A program made the position numbers and the translations under genes. From Actinomadura roseirufa (GTDB lineage Bacteria > Actinomycetota > Actinomycetes > Streptosporangiales > Streptosporangiaceae): DNA of 32,679 nucleotides. Numbering within the stretch: position 1 is the first letter of the stretch; every line of letters begins with the position of its first letter. The stretch is taken from assembly GCF_900659635.1 (NCBI RefSeq), contig NZ_CAACVB010000073.1, forward strand, positions 1 to 32,679, written 5' to 3'. The notes under the pieces are model-generated. The model was not told where the DNA came from. It saw nothing but the letters and a program-made list of their open reading frames with translations, and did no database searches. Positions 1 through 6,326 of the stretch are shown here, in pieces.

Positions 1-636
1 GGCCCGACGGGACGCCGGGGTCGCCCGCGTCCCGCGCGCGGGGCCGTCCGGGCCTCGGCGCGGGCCTCGGTGGCGGGCGGACGGGTGCGTCTGGGCGCCG
101 TCCTCAGCGTCGCGATGCTCGCGGCGGTCGCGGCGGGCATGGGCACGTGGGCGGCCCGGTGGACGTCGATAGGCAAGAGCGCCGCGGTGGCGCTGCGGCC
201 GGCGTCCGGCGTGACGGCCCGGACCGTCCGATACCGCGACGCGGGCGCGTACTCGGTGCTCGTCCCGGAGGGATGGCAGGCCGAGCGGCACGCCTCCGCG
301 ATGACCTGGCAGGACCGGGAGTCGGGCCGGACACTGCGGATCTCCCCGGCCCCGGGCGACCCGCTCGCGGGGCTGCGCACCGCCGAGCGCCGCGCGGCGC
401 ACGACCGGCGCCATCCCGGCTACCGGCGGCTGCGCCTCGAACCGGTGCCGCTGCGCGCCGACGGCGCGGTGGAGTGGGAGTTCACCCGCGCGGGGGACGA
501 GGGCGCCGAGCGCGTCCTGTGCGGGCGCTGGGCCGGGTACGAGCTGTGCTTCTCCGGGCGGGACTCCGGCTGGACGTCCGACCGGCGGGTCCTGGACGTG
601 ATCCTCGGGTCGTTCCGGCCCGAGCGGCGCGGATGA
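1..636 (+). CDS. C-terminal part of a membrane-anchored protein, possibly a Ser/Thr protein kinase (5' end outside window)
   Basis: The frame is open from the first base of the window and stops with TGA at 634-636, so this is the end of a longer gene. A GTG at 70 would give a 188-residue protein, but the Arg/Pro/Ala-rich residues before it look like a juxtamembrane linker rather than untranslated DNA. After the linker comes one membrane helix (about residues 8-28 counted from the GTG), then an extracellular domain of about 150 residues with the segment YSVLVPEGWQ. That layout, a linker, one helix and a small outside domain starting with a 'V-P-x-G-W' strand, is common at the C-terminus of actinobacterial Ser/Thr kinases, but the kinase domain is not in view. 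The gene converges on rho with only three bases between stop codons. Alternative: a stand-alone membrane-anchored protein starting at the GTG. Confidence 0.6.
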   Translation, partial: GPTGRRGRPRPARGAVRASARASVAGGRVRLGAVLSVAMLAAVAAGMGTWAARWTSIGKSAAVALRPASGVTARTVRYRDAGAYSVLVPEGWQAERHASAMTWQDRESGRTLRISPAPGDPLAGLRTAERRAAHDRRHPGYRRLRLEPVPLRADGAVEWEFTRAGDEGAERVLCGRWAGYELCFSGRDSGWTSDRRVLDVILGSFRPERRG

Positions 637-639
637 CCC

Positions 640-1893
640 TCAGACGGTCGTCTGCTGGAGCCGCAGCAGGAACTCGGCGTTGGAGGTGGTGCCCTTCATC
701 TTCTCCAGCAGCTGCTCGATCGCCTGCTGCCGGTCCATGCCCTGGAGGGCGCGGCGGAGGCGGTGGCTGAGCGCCAGCTCCTCGGCCGACATGAGCAGTT
801 CCTCGCGGCGGGTGCCGGACGCCTCGATGTCGACGGCGGGGAACACACGCCGGTCGGCCAGGCCGCGGTCGAGCTTCAGTTCCATGTTGCCGGTGCCCTT
901 GTACTCCTCGAAGAACACGTCATCCATCCGGGAGCCGGTCTCCACCAGCGCGGTCGCGAGAATGGTCAGCGAGCCGCCGTCCTCGATGTTGCGGGCCGCG
1001 CCGAAGAAGCGCTTGGGCGGGTAGATCGCGGTCGTCGCCACGCCGCCCGCGAGGATGCGGCTGCTGGAGGGCGCCGCCAGGTTGTAGGCGCGGCCGAGAC
1101 GGGTGATCGAGTCGAACAGCATGACGACGTCGTGGCCCTGCTCGACGAGCCGCTTGGCCCGCTCCACGGCCAGCTCGGCGAGTGCGGTGTGGTCCTGCGC
1201 GGGCCGGTCGAACGTCGAGTGGAGCACCTCGCCGCGCACGGACCGCTGCAGGTCGGTGACCTCCTCGGGCCGCTCGTCGACCAGCACGACCATGAGGTGC
1301 ACGTCGGGGTTGTTCAGGCCGACGGCGTTCGCGACGGCCTGCAGCACCATCGTCTTGCCGACCTTCGGCGGCGCGACGATGAGCCCGCGCTGGCCCTTGC
1401 CGATCGGCGCCACGAGGTCGATGACGCGGGTCGCGAGCGGGCCGGTGTCCAGCCGCAGCCGCTCCTGCGGGAACAGCGGCGTCAGCTTGCCGAACTCGGG
1501 GCGCCGCGCCGCCTCGGCCGGCGACAGGCCGTTCACGGTGTCCACCGCGGCGAGCGCGCCGAACTTGTCGCGGCCCGAGCGCGGCGGGCGGGCCGTCCCG
1601 GTGACGACGTCGCCGGGACGCAGGCCGAACTCCTTCACCTGGGCGAGGGAGACGTGCACGTCGTCCGGCCCGGCGAGGTAGCCGGACGTGCGGACGAACG
1701 CGTGCTTGTCCTGGACGGCGAGGACGCCGTGGAACGGGACGGCGGGCTCGGAGCCGGCCTGCCCGGCGGACTGGCCGCCGGTCCGGCCGGCCGGCGCGGA
1801 CCGCCGGCGGGTGCTCGCCGCCCCGCCGGTCCTGGCGGCGGAGGACTGGGCGGCGCGGGATCTGCGTTCGGTGGTGATGGTGGAAGCGGACAT
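640..1893 (-). CDS. rho: Transcription termination factor Rho, short form (417 aa)
   Basis: Rho is the hexameric RNA-dependent ATPase/helicase that ends transcription. Residues 1-52 are a Ser/Arg/Gly-rich low-complexity tail. Residues 54-125 form the cold-shock-like RNA-binding domain. The RecA-type motor follows, with Walker A APPKVGKT (174-181), VDERPEEV (205-212), Walker B VVMLFDS (256-262), the PKRFFGAARN Q-loop region (293-302) and EEYKGTGNMEL (329-339). All ATPase motifs are intact. Most actinobacterial Rho proteins are much longer, with a Rho_N domain and a large Arg-rich insertion; both are missing here, so this may be a second copy. Against E. coli Rho recalled from memory, Phe62 and Tyr80 of the primary RNA site align with His64 and His80. 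The start is supported by AAGGGA six bases upstream of the ATG. A 362-base leader region precedes the gene. Confidence 0.95.
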   Translation of the reverse strand: MSASTITTERRSRAAQSSAARTGGAASTRRRSAPAGRTGGQSAGQAGSEPAVPFHGVLAVQDKHAFVRTSGYLAGPDDVHVSLAQVKEFGLRPGDVVTGTARPPRSGRDKFGALAAVDTVNGLSPAEAARRPEFGKLTPLFPQERLRLDTGPLATRVIDLVAPIGKGQRGLIVAPPKVGKTMVLQAVANAVGLNNPDVHLMVVLVDERPEEVTDLQRSVRGEVLHSTFDRPAQDHTALAELAVERAKRLVEQGHDVVMLFDSITRLGRAYNLAAPSSSRILAGGVATTAIYPPKRFFGAARNIEDGGSLTILATALVETGSRMDDVFFEEYKGTGNMELKLDRGLADRRVFPAVDIEASGTRREELLMSAEELALSHRLRRALQGMDRQQAIEQLLEKMKGTTSNAEFLLRLQQTTV

Positions 1894-1913
1894 GGGGGTC
1901 CCTTCTTCAGGCG

Positions 1914-1931
1914 TCGCGGAACGCTCCGCGA
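1914..1931 (-). promoter_or_regulatory. Hairpin just upstream of the rho ribosome-binding site
   Basis: Arms TCGCGGA and TCCGCGA are perfectly complementary, with a four-base loop, ending 21 bases before the rho start codon. Folded in the mRNA it would sit next to the AAGGGA ribosome-binding site. A role in rho autoregulation is inferred from position only. Confidence 0.35.
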
Positions 1932-2072
1932 GACCCGGGGTCGATTTCCGCGTACGGCGGCGGAGGCCCGCGGCGCGTACGCGAGAGGAATGCGAGGAAA
2001 TGCAGCTCGGCTCTCCGGGCTGACGTCGGCTCCCTTGGACGGCGGCCCGGACGCGAGAACCGCGCTGCCGAA

Positions 2073-2086
2073 CCGGTGATCACCGG
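2073..2086. promoter_or_regulatory. Perfect 14-bp palindrome (possible operator)
   Basis: CCGGTGATCACCGG reads identically on both strands and lies about 180 bases upstream of the rho start codon. It could be a regulator site or part of a leader structure. Nothing in the window identifies a binding protein. Confidence 0.25.
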
Positions 2087-2191
2087 GCGCTCAGATGGCC
2101 CGGGCGGGGAAGGGACGTCCTCACCGCGAGAGGCGGGAAAACCGAAGACGCCTCCTCGACAGTACAGCACTCGGGGCCCGTCGCGCATTCC

Positions 2192-2220
2192 CCGGCGCCG
2201 GGCTTCGTTCCCGGCGCCGG
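2192..2220 (-). terminator. Intrinsic-type hairpin after the lipoprotein gene
   Basis: CCGGCGCCGGG (2192-2202) and CCCGGCGCCGG (2210-2220) form a perfect 11-bp stem with a 7-base loop, 35 bases past the lipoprotein stop codon. There is no T-run, which is common for actinobacterial terminators. Each arm is itself palindromic (CCGGCGCCGG), so other foldings are possible. Confidence 0.55.
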
Positions 2221-2246
2221 TTCCCGCGTGTTCCCGCGTGTTCCCG
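2221..2246. repeat. Tandem decamer repeat, 2.6 copies
   Basis: TTCCCGCGTG occurs at 2221-2230 and 2231-2240, followed by a partial TTCCCG at 2241-2246. It lies between the lipoprotein stop codon and the hairpin. There are too few copies for a CRISPR or a satellite; it may be a slippage product. Confidence 0.6.
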
Positions 2247-2255
2247 GGGGCCGGG

Positions 2256-3209
2256 TCAGCGCCGGCTCCGCGGCCGGGACGGCTTGGACCCCGACCCCGT
2301 GCCCTTCCGGGACCGGGGCGTGGACGCGGTGGGATCGTCCCCGGAGGGGGCACCGACCTTCGTGGGGTCGCCGGTGGGCGGGCGGCGCGTCGTCCGTCCG
2401 GGCCGCCTGGTGACCGTCCGCGTCGGGGTCGGCGTGCTCGGCTCCTCCGGCCAGGAGAGGAAGGTCCGCGTCGGGGAAGGCCGCCGCCGGTCGGTCCCGG
2501 TCGCGGTGCAGTCCTCGTCCTCGAACACGCCGTCCGGGGTCGCGACCCGGGTGGCCGCCGCCACGTCCACCCGCCGCAGCAGATCGATCTCGCCGCGCCC
2601 GGCGGACAGCCGGCGGGGCAGGGCGAGGCTGAGCGTGGGCCCGTCCACCGCCGGGCGGCTCTGGAGCGTGGCCGTGCCGCGTCCGCCGCGGCCGGTGACG
2701 CGCCAGGTGCCCCGGACGAGCCGGACCTCCACGCGCACCTCCAGGGACTTCTGCCGGATGACCGTCGTGTACGCGGTGTCGCCGGGCGCCGCACCGCCCG
2801 GCAGCGGCCCGGCGGTCGTGAAGGCGACCCTGGCGCCGCCGGGGTCGCGGTCCCAGGCCACCTCGGTCAGGTCGCTCCACACCGGCGCCGGGGCCCGCAC
2901 CGCCGCGCCGCCCTTCGCGCCCTCGGCCCCCGGGCTCCTCGTCCCCGTGCTCTTCGGCTGAGTGCTCTTCGGCTGAGCGCCCTTCTTCTCGGGGCCCTTC
3001 GCGCCCTTGGCTCCGGCGGCCTTCACGTCCCGTGGCGGGTCGGTGCAGCGCAGCGACCAGCCGGCGGTGATCGGCGCGGGGGACCTGACCGGGGCGTGGG
3101 ACCGCCCCGTGGCCGGGGCGCCGGAACCCGCGCATCCGGTCAGGGCGGCGGCGAGCCCGGCGGCCCCCGCGCCGACGGCGGCCCCTGTGATCATGCGCCG
3201 GTGGTCCAT
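2256..3209 (-). CDS. Secreted lipoprotein of unknown function (317 aa)
   Basis: The chosen start (ATG, minus strand, at 3209) has GAGGGAG about nine bases upstream and begins directly with a signal peptide. Its lipobox is LTGC, so Cys26 would be lipidated; the SAM-free Arg-Arg near the start followed by a short hydrophobic stretch fits Sec or Tat export. After the lipobox comes a Lys/Pro/Gly-rich linker (about 65-105) containing a duplicated PKST unit, a compact beta-rich core (about 115-255) and a C-terminal tail very rich in Arg, Pro, Thr and Ser (about 265-317). The tail looks disordered and basic, possibly wall- or polymer-binding. I do not recognise the core family. A start 36 codons upstream is possible in frame but would bury the signal peptide. 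Confidence 0.75.
   Translation of the reverse strand: MDHRRMITGAAVGAGAAGLAAALTGCAGSGAPATGRSHAPVRSPAPITAGWSLRCTDPPRDVKAAGAKGAKGPEKKGAQPKSTQPKSTGTRSPGAEGAKGGAAVRAPAPVWSDLTEVAWDRDPGGARVAFTTAGPLPGGAAPGDTAYTTVIRQKSLEVRVEVRLVRGTWRVTGRGGRGTATLQSRPAVDGPTLSLALPRRLSAGRGEIDLLRRVDVAAATRVATPDGVFEDEDCTATGTDRRRPSPTRTFLSWPEEPSTPTPTRTVTRRPGRTTRRPPTGDPTKVGAPSGDDPTASTPRSRKGTGSGSKPSRPRSRR
2947..2976. repeat. 15-bp tandem duplication inside the lipoprotein linker
   Basis: GTGCTCTTCGGCTGA is repeated exactly at 2947-2961 and 2962-2976. On the coding (minus) strand it adds five in-frame residues to the disordered linker, so it is tolerated and could vary between strains. Confidence 0.7.
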
Positions 3210-3354
3210 CCGTGGCGACTCCCTCGGAGACGTGGGCGCCCGTCCCCCCGGCCCGGACCCGTTTCGATGGTTCACGGCCTCTTTTGACTCCCCGTGGCGG
3301 CGGCGGGTTCCGATCAACCCGGACCCGGCCGGACGGGCGGATCGGCCCGGTTCG

Positions 3355-3360
3355 TACGAT
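3355..3360 (+). promoter_or_regulatory. Possible -10 element for the crotonase-family gene
   Basis: TACGAT matches the actinobacterial TANNNT pattern and lies 28 bases before the ATG at 3389, leaving a short leader that contains GAGGGGG. No good -35 element was found at the usual distance. The same 179-base gap must also serve the divergent lipoprotein gene. Confidence 0.35.
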
Positions 3361-3388
3361 GGCGCAGGCGCCGGACCGAGGGGGATCC

Positions 3389-4222
3389 ATGAACGCGGGC
3401 GAGACCGCCGGCACGGCCGTGGGGCTGCGTTGCGAGGTCGCGGAGGGCGTCGGCACGGTCACGATCGACCGGCCCGCCAAGCGCAACGCGATGTCGGCGG
3501 ACATGTGGCGGGCGCTGCCCGGCCTGCTGACCGGGCTGGCCGCCGACCCGGCGGTGCGGGTGCTGGTGCTGACCGGGGCGGGCGGGAACTTCTGCGCGGG
3601 CGCCGACATCGCCGAGCTGGCGGCGATCGACCGGCCGGACGGCGGGCACCTGTCCACGGCGGCGGAGGAGGCGCTGGCGGCGTTCCCCAAGCCCGCGCTG
3701 GCCGCGATCGAGGGGTTCTGCGTGGGCGGCGGCTGCCAGCTCGCGGCGGCCTGCGACCTGCGGTTCGCGGCGGAGGGCGCGCGGTTCGGGATCACCCCCG
3801 CCAAGCTCGGCATCGTCTACCCGTCCTCGGCCACGGCCCGGCTCGTGCGGCTGGTGGGCCCGGCGGCGGCGAAGTACCTGCTGTTCTCCGCCGACCTGGT
3901 GGGCGCGGAGCACGCGCTGCGCGTCGGATTCCTGGACGAGATCGTCCCGGCGGGCGGCCTGGGGGCGCGGGTCGCCGAGTTCGCCGCGACGCTCGCGTCC
4001 CGCTCGCTGCTCACCCAGCGGGCCGCGAAGGAGATCGTGGACACGGCCGCCGCGGGCGGGCCGGTGGAGGCGGCGGCCCGCCGCTGGCTGGAGGAGGCCG
4101 CCGCGGGCGGTGAGACGGCCGAGGGCGTCGCGGCCTTCCTGGAGCGCCGCGCGCCCCGCTTCACCTGGACGGGCGAGCGGGACGGCGGGCCGCGGGCCGC
4201 GGGGCCTCAGCGGTCGAGGTAG
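3389..4222 (+). CDS. Enoyl-CoA hydratase/isomerase (crotonase) superfamily protein without the hydratase glutamates (277 aa)
   Basis: The fold binds acyl-CoA thioesters in the cytoplasm and stabilises an enolate. The oxyanion-hole segments are clear: GNFCAGADIAEL (66-77) and GFCVGGGCQLAAACD (109-123). In canonical enoyl-CoA hydratase two glutamates act (rat Glu144 and Glu164). Here the first position is Gln117 and the second falls at Pro137, so simple hydratase activity is unlikely. The segment TPAKLGIVY (136-144) instead resembles the TP..LG..Y motif of methylmalonyl-CoA decarboxylase, whose Tyr is an active-site residue (from memory). It could be an acyl-CoA decarboxylase, isomerase or hydrolase. 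The ATG at 3389 is preferred because GAGGGGG lies just before it and the family's N-terminus starts here. Its 3' end overlaps the response-regulator gene on the other strand by 16 bases. Confidence 0.85.
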   Translation: MNAGETAGTAVGLRCEVAEGVGTVTIDRPAKRNAMSADMWRALPGLLTGLAADPAVRVLVLTGAGGNFCAGADIAELAAIDRPDGGHLSTAAEEALAAFPKPALAAIEGFCVGGGCQLAAACDLRFAAEGARFGITPAKLGIVYPSSATARLVRLVGPAAAKYLLFSADLVGAEHALRVGFLDEIVPAGGLGARVAEFAATLASRSLLTQRAAKEIVDTAAAGGPVEAAARRWLEEAAAGGETAEGVAAFLERRAPRFTWTGERDGGPRAAGPQRSR

Positions 4223-4851
4223 GCCAGGACGGCCAGCACGCGCCGGTTGTCGTCACCGGTGACCGCGAGGTCGAGCTTGGCGAAGATGTTGGCCGTGTGC
4301 TTGGTCACGGCCCGCTCGGTGACGACGAGCTGCTGGGCGATCGCCGCGTTGGAGCGGCCCTGGGCCATCAGCTCCAGGACCTCCAGCTCGCGGGGGGTGA
4401 GCCGGCCGAGCGGCCGGTCGCGGACGCCGCGGGCGACGAGCCGGGAGATCACCTCGGGGTCCATCGCGGTCCCCCCGGCGGCGACGCGGCGGACGGCGTC
4501 GACGAACTGGGCGGAGTCGAACACCCGGTCCTTCAGCAGGTAGCCGACGCCGCCGGTGCCGTCGGCGAGCAGCTCGCGGGCGTAGAGCTGCTCGACGTAC
4601 TGCGACAGCACCAGCACCGGGAGCCCGGGGACCCGCCGGCGGGCCTCCAGCGCCGCCTGGAGGCCCTCGTCGGTGAAGGACGGCGGCAGGCGCACGTCGA
4701 CCACCGCCACGTCGGGGCGGTGGTCGAGCAGCGCCTTGAGCAGTCCCGGGCCGTTGTCGACGGCGGCCGCGATCTCGAAGCCGTGCGTCTCCAGCAGGCT
4801 GACGAGCCCCTCCCTCAGGAGGGCGAGATCTTCGGCGAGGACAACGCGCAC
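4207..4851 (-). CDS. NarL/LuxR-family response regulator (214 aa)
   Basis: Residues 1-120 are a receiver domain: acidic pair Glu7/Asp8, phospho-acceptor Asp52 in VVDVRLPP, and Lys107 in YLLKDRV. Residues about 149-212 are a LuxR-type helix-turn-helix (LTPRELEVLELMAQGRSN, then an AVTKHTANIFAKL recognition helix). It should bind DNA when phosphorylated by the kinase encoded just upstream. The start is a GTG inside the end of the kinase gene; the two genes overlap by 37 bases, pointing to translational coupling and a dedicated pair. Its likely target is the divergent MMPL exporter promoter, which carries a palindrome (6207-6239). This is inferred from position. Confidence 0.93.
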   Translation of the reverse strand: MRVVLAEDLALLREGLVSLLETHGFEIAAAVDNGPGLLKALLDHRPDVAVVDVRLPPSFTDEGLQAALEARRRVPGLPVLVLSQYVEQLYARELLADGTGGVGYLLKDRVFDSAQFVDAVRRVAAGGTAMDPEVISRLVARGVRDRPLGRLTPRELEVLELMAQGRSNAAIAQQLVVTERAVTKHTANIFAKLDLAVTGDDNRRVLAVLAYLDR

Positions 4852-6125
4852 GGCAGCTCCAGGGTGACGATGGTCGGTCCGCCCACGGGCGAGCTGAGGG
4901 CGAGGACGCCGTCGAATGTACCGATCCGGCGCTCCAGCCCGCGCAGTCCTGTGCCTCCGTCCAGGGTGGCGCCGCCGCGTCCGTTGTCGGTGACGGTGAC
5001 GCGCAGCATGCCGCGCTCGTGCCGCAGGTCGACCCAGACATGGGACGCGTCCGCGTGCTTGGCCGCGTTGGTGAGGATCTCCGACACCGCGAAGTAGACG
5101 GCGGACTCGACCGGCGGCTCGGGCCGTCCGGCCAGCTCGACGGTCACCTCGGGGCGCAGCGGGTGGTCGAGCGAGAGCGCCTTGATCGCATCGCCCAGGC
5201 CGCGGTCGGCGAGCACCGGCGGGTGGATGCCGCGGACGAGGTCGCGCAGCTCGTGCAGGGCCTTGGTCGAGGACTCGCGGGTCTGGGCGAGCAGCAGCCG
5301 CGCCTTCTCCGGGTCCCGGTCCAGCAGGTGCTCGATCGCGCCGAGGCTCATGCCCATCGCCACCAGCCGGGCCTGCGCGCCGTCGTGCAGGTCGCGCTCG
5401 ATGCGGCGCAGCTCGGCGGCGGAGGCGTCGACCGCGTCCGACCGCGTCTCGGTCAGGTGCCGGACGCGCAGCGCGAGCCGGGACCGCTCGGTCGGGCCCA
5501 GGAGGTGCCGGGCCCAGCGGATGTACACGGCCATCAGGGGCGGGCCGGAGAGGAAGGCGCCGGCGATGAAGGCGGTGGCGACCACGAGGGTGCCCGCGAG
5601 CCGCAGCGGGCTGTGCGCGTAGCCGGCGTCGACGTGCACGAAGGTGTACCACTCGTTGCCGCCGTGATCGGCGATGAGGCCGCCCGCGAACGCGGCCAGC
5701 AGGAACCCCCAGATCCCGTAGAGGATCATGTAGATGGGCAGTGCCGCCGTGAAGGCCAGGACGAACGGGTCCACCGACACCCACAGGTAGTCGCGCCAGG
5801 TCGCCGGGTCGGAGATCAGCGCGACGAAGCTCTTGAACCGGCCCGGGAGCCCCGGCTCGGCCTCCGGCTCGGGGAGGTAGGGGCGCTCGATCTCCACGCC
5901 CGTCCACCGGCCGATCACGCGGCGGTACCGGTCGACGCGCGAGCGCAGGAACCGCGTCGCCCTCGGGAAGAACAGCACGCCGAGGAATCCGCCGATCGTC
6001 GAGACCACGGTGATGAAGAACAGCCCGGCGAGCATCGCCGAGAGGCCGATCAGCGTGAGCAGCAGCCCCCGCCCCGGTGTCCTGAGCCGTGCCTGCCACA
6101 CGGTCTCGTTCGCCATCTCGGTCAT
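4815..6125 (-). CDS. Sensor histidine kinase, HisKA_3 type with membrane sensor domain (436 aa)
   Basis: The N-terminal half is a membrane sensor region with hydrophobic segments near 20-52, 120-150 and 173-203 and a cytoplasmic-looking stretch at 57-110, like the 'putative sensor' domain common in actinobacterial NarL-type kinases. The dimerisation/phospho-acceptor helix contains RDLHDGAQARL with His247. The ATPase domain follows, with an N-box (SEILTNAAKHAD) and G-boxes (DNGRGG, GTGLRGLERR). The ATG at 6125 is preferred because GGAGG lies eight bases upstream; an earlier ATG would add 36 residues with no function visible. The signal sensed is unknown. The partner is the overlapping response regulator. 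Divergent transcription from an MMPL exporter suggests control of envelope export. Confidence 0.93.
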   Translation of the reverse strand: MTEMANETVWQARLRTPGRGLLLTLIGLSAMLAGLFFITVVSTIGGFLGVLFFPRATRFLRSRVDRYRRVIGRWTGVEIERPYLPEPEAEPGLPGRFKSFVALISDPATWRDYLWVSVDPFVLAFTAALPIYMILYGIWGFLLAAFAGGLIADHGGNEWYTFVHVDAGYAHSPLRLAGTLVVATAFIAGAFLSGPPLMAVYIRWARHLLGPTERSRLALRVRHLTETRSDAVDASAAELRRIERDLHDGAQARLVAMGMSLGAIEHLLDRDPEKARLLLAQTRESSTKALHELRDLVRGIHPPVLADRGLGDAIKALSLDHPLRPEVTVELAGRPEPPVESAVYFAVSEILTNAAKHADASHVWVDLRHERGMLRVTVTDNGRGGATLDGGTGLRGLERRIGTFDGVLALSSPVGGPTIVTLELPCALSSPKISPS

Positions 6126-6206
6126 CACTGGATCCTCCGTGGTTGTGCCCGTCGTTCCGGAGTCCAGTCTCCGGCGCGCGGCCCGCCAGCACAGTGTGCC
6201 CGCAAC

Positions 6207-6239
6207 CCGGGGGTGGGGTGTACCTGAGTGCACCCCCGG
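6207..6239. promoter_or_regulatory. Nested palindrome between kinase and MMPL genes (likely operator)
   Basis: Two overlapping inverted repeats share one centre region. The outer arms CCGGGGGTG (6207-6215) and CACCCCCGG (6231-6239) are perfect. The inner arms GGGGTGTAC (6215-6223) and GTGCACCCC (6228-6236) differ at one position around CTGA. It lies in the 201-base gap between the divergently transcribed kinase and exporter, so a dimeric regulator bound here could control both. A smaller palindrome, GCACAGTGTGC (6189-6199), lies next to it. The adjacent response regulator is the obvious candidate; this is an inference. Confidence 0.5.
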
Positions 6240-6279
6240 CCGGTAACTAGGGCCATGTCCTGACCAGGGGCGCTCTCCC

Positions 6280-6285
6280 TAGCGT
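6280..6285 (+). promoter_or_regulatory. Possible -10 element for the MMPL exporter gene
   Basis: TAGCGT fits TANNNT and would start transcription near 6292, giving a leader of about 35 bases that contains AGGGGA before the ATG at 6327. No convincing -35 element is present, which is usual for activator-dependent promoters. The palindrome at 6207-6239 would then lie about 45-85 bases upstream of the start. Confidence 0.3.
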
Positions 6286-6326
6286 CATGGGTGCCACCCC
6301 GCATCCGACCTTCTTCAGGGGACCCC

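Larger units (their letters stand above)
1894..2255. other. Long non-coding region upstream of rho and downstream of the lipoprotein gene
   Basis: These 362 bases hold no convincing gene; the open frames across them are Arg/Pro-rich shadows. The region contains a 7-bp hairpin (1914-1931) close to the rho ribosome-binding site, a perfect 14-bp palindrome (2073-2086), a strong 11-bp hairpin (2192-2220) and a decamer repeat (2221-2246). On the minus strand a TACTGT (2159-2164) could be a -10 element for rho, leaving a 5' leader of about 260 bases. Long leaders are usual for rho genes because many control their own expression by premature termination. The promoter call is weak. Confidence 0.5.

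Noticed and set aside
2221..2246. Decamer repeat considered as a CRISPR fragment
   Set aside because: Units are contiguous, only ten bases long and under three copies, with no spacers and no cas genes.
3212..3388. N-terminal extension of the crotonase-family protein
   Set aside because: The extra 59 codons are Arg/Pro/Gly-rich, overlap the promoter region of the divergent lipoprotein gene, and lack a ribosome-binding site, while the ATG at 3389 has a good one.
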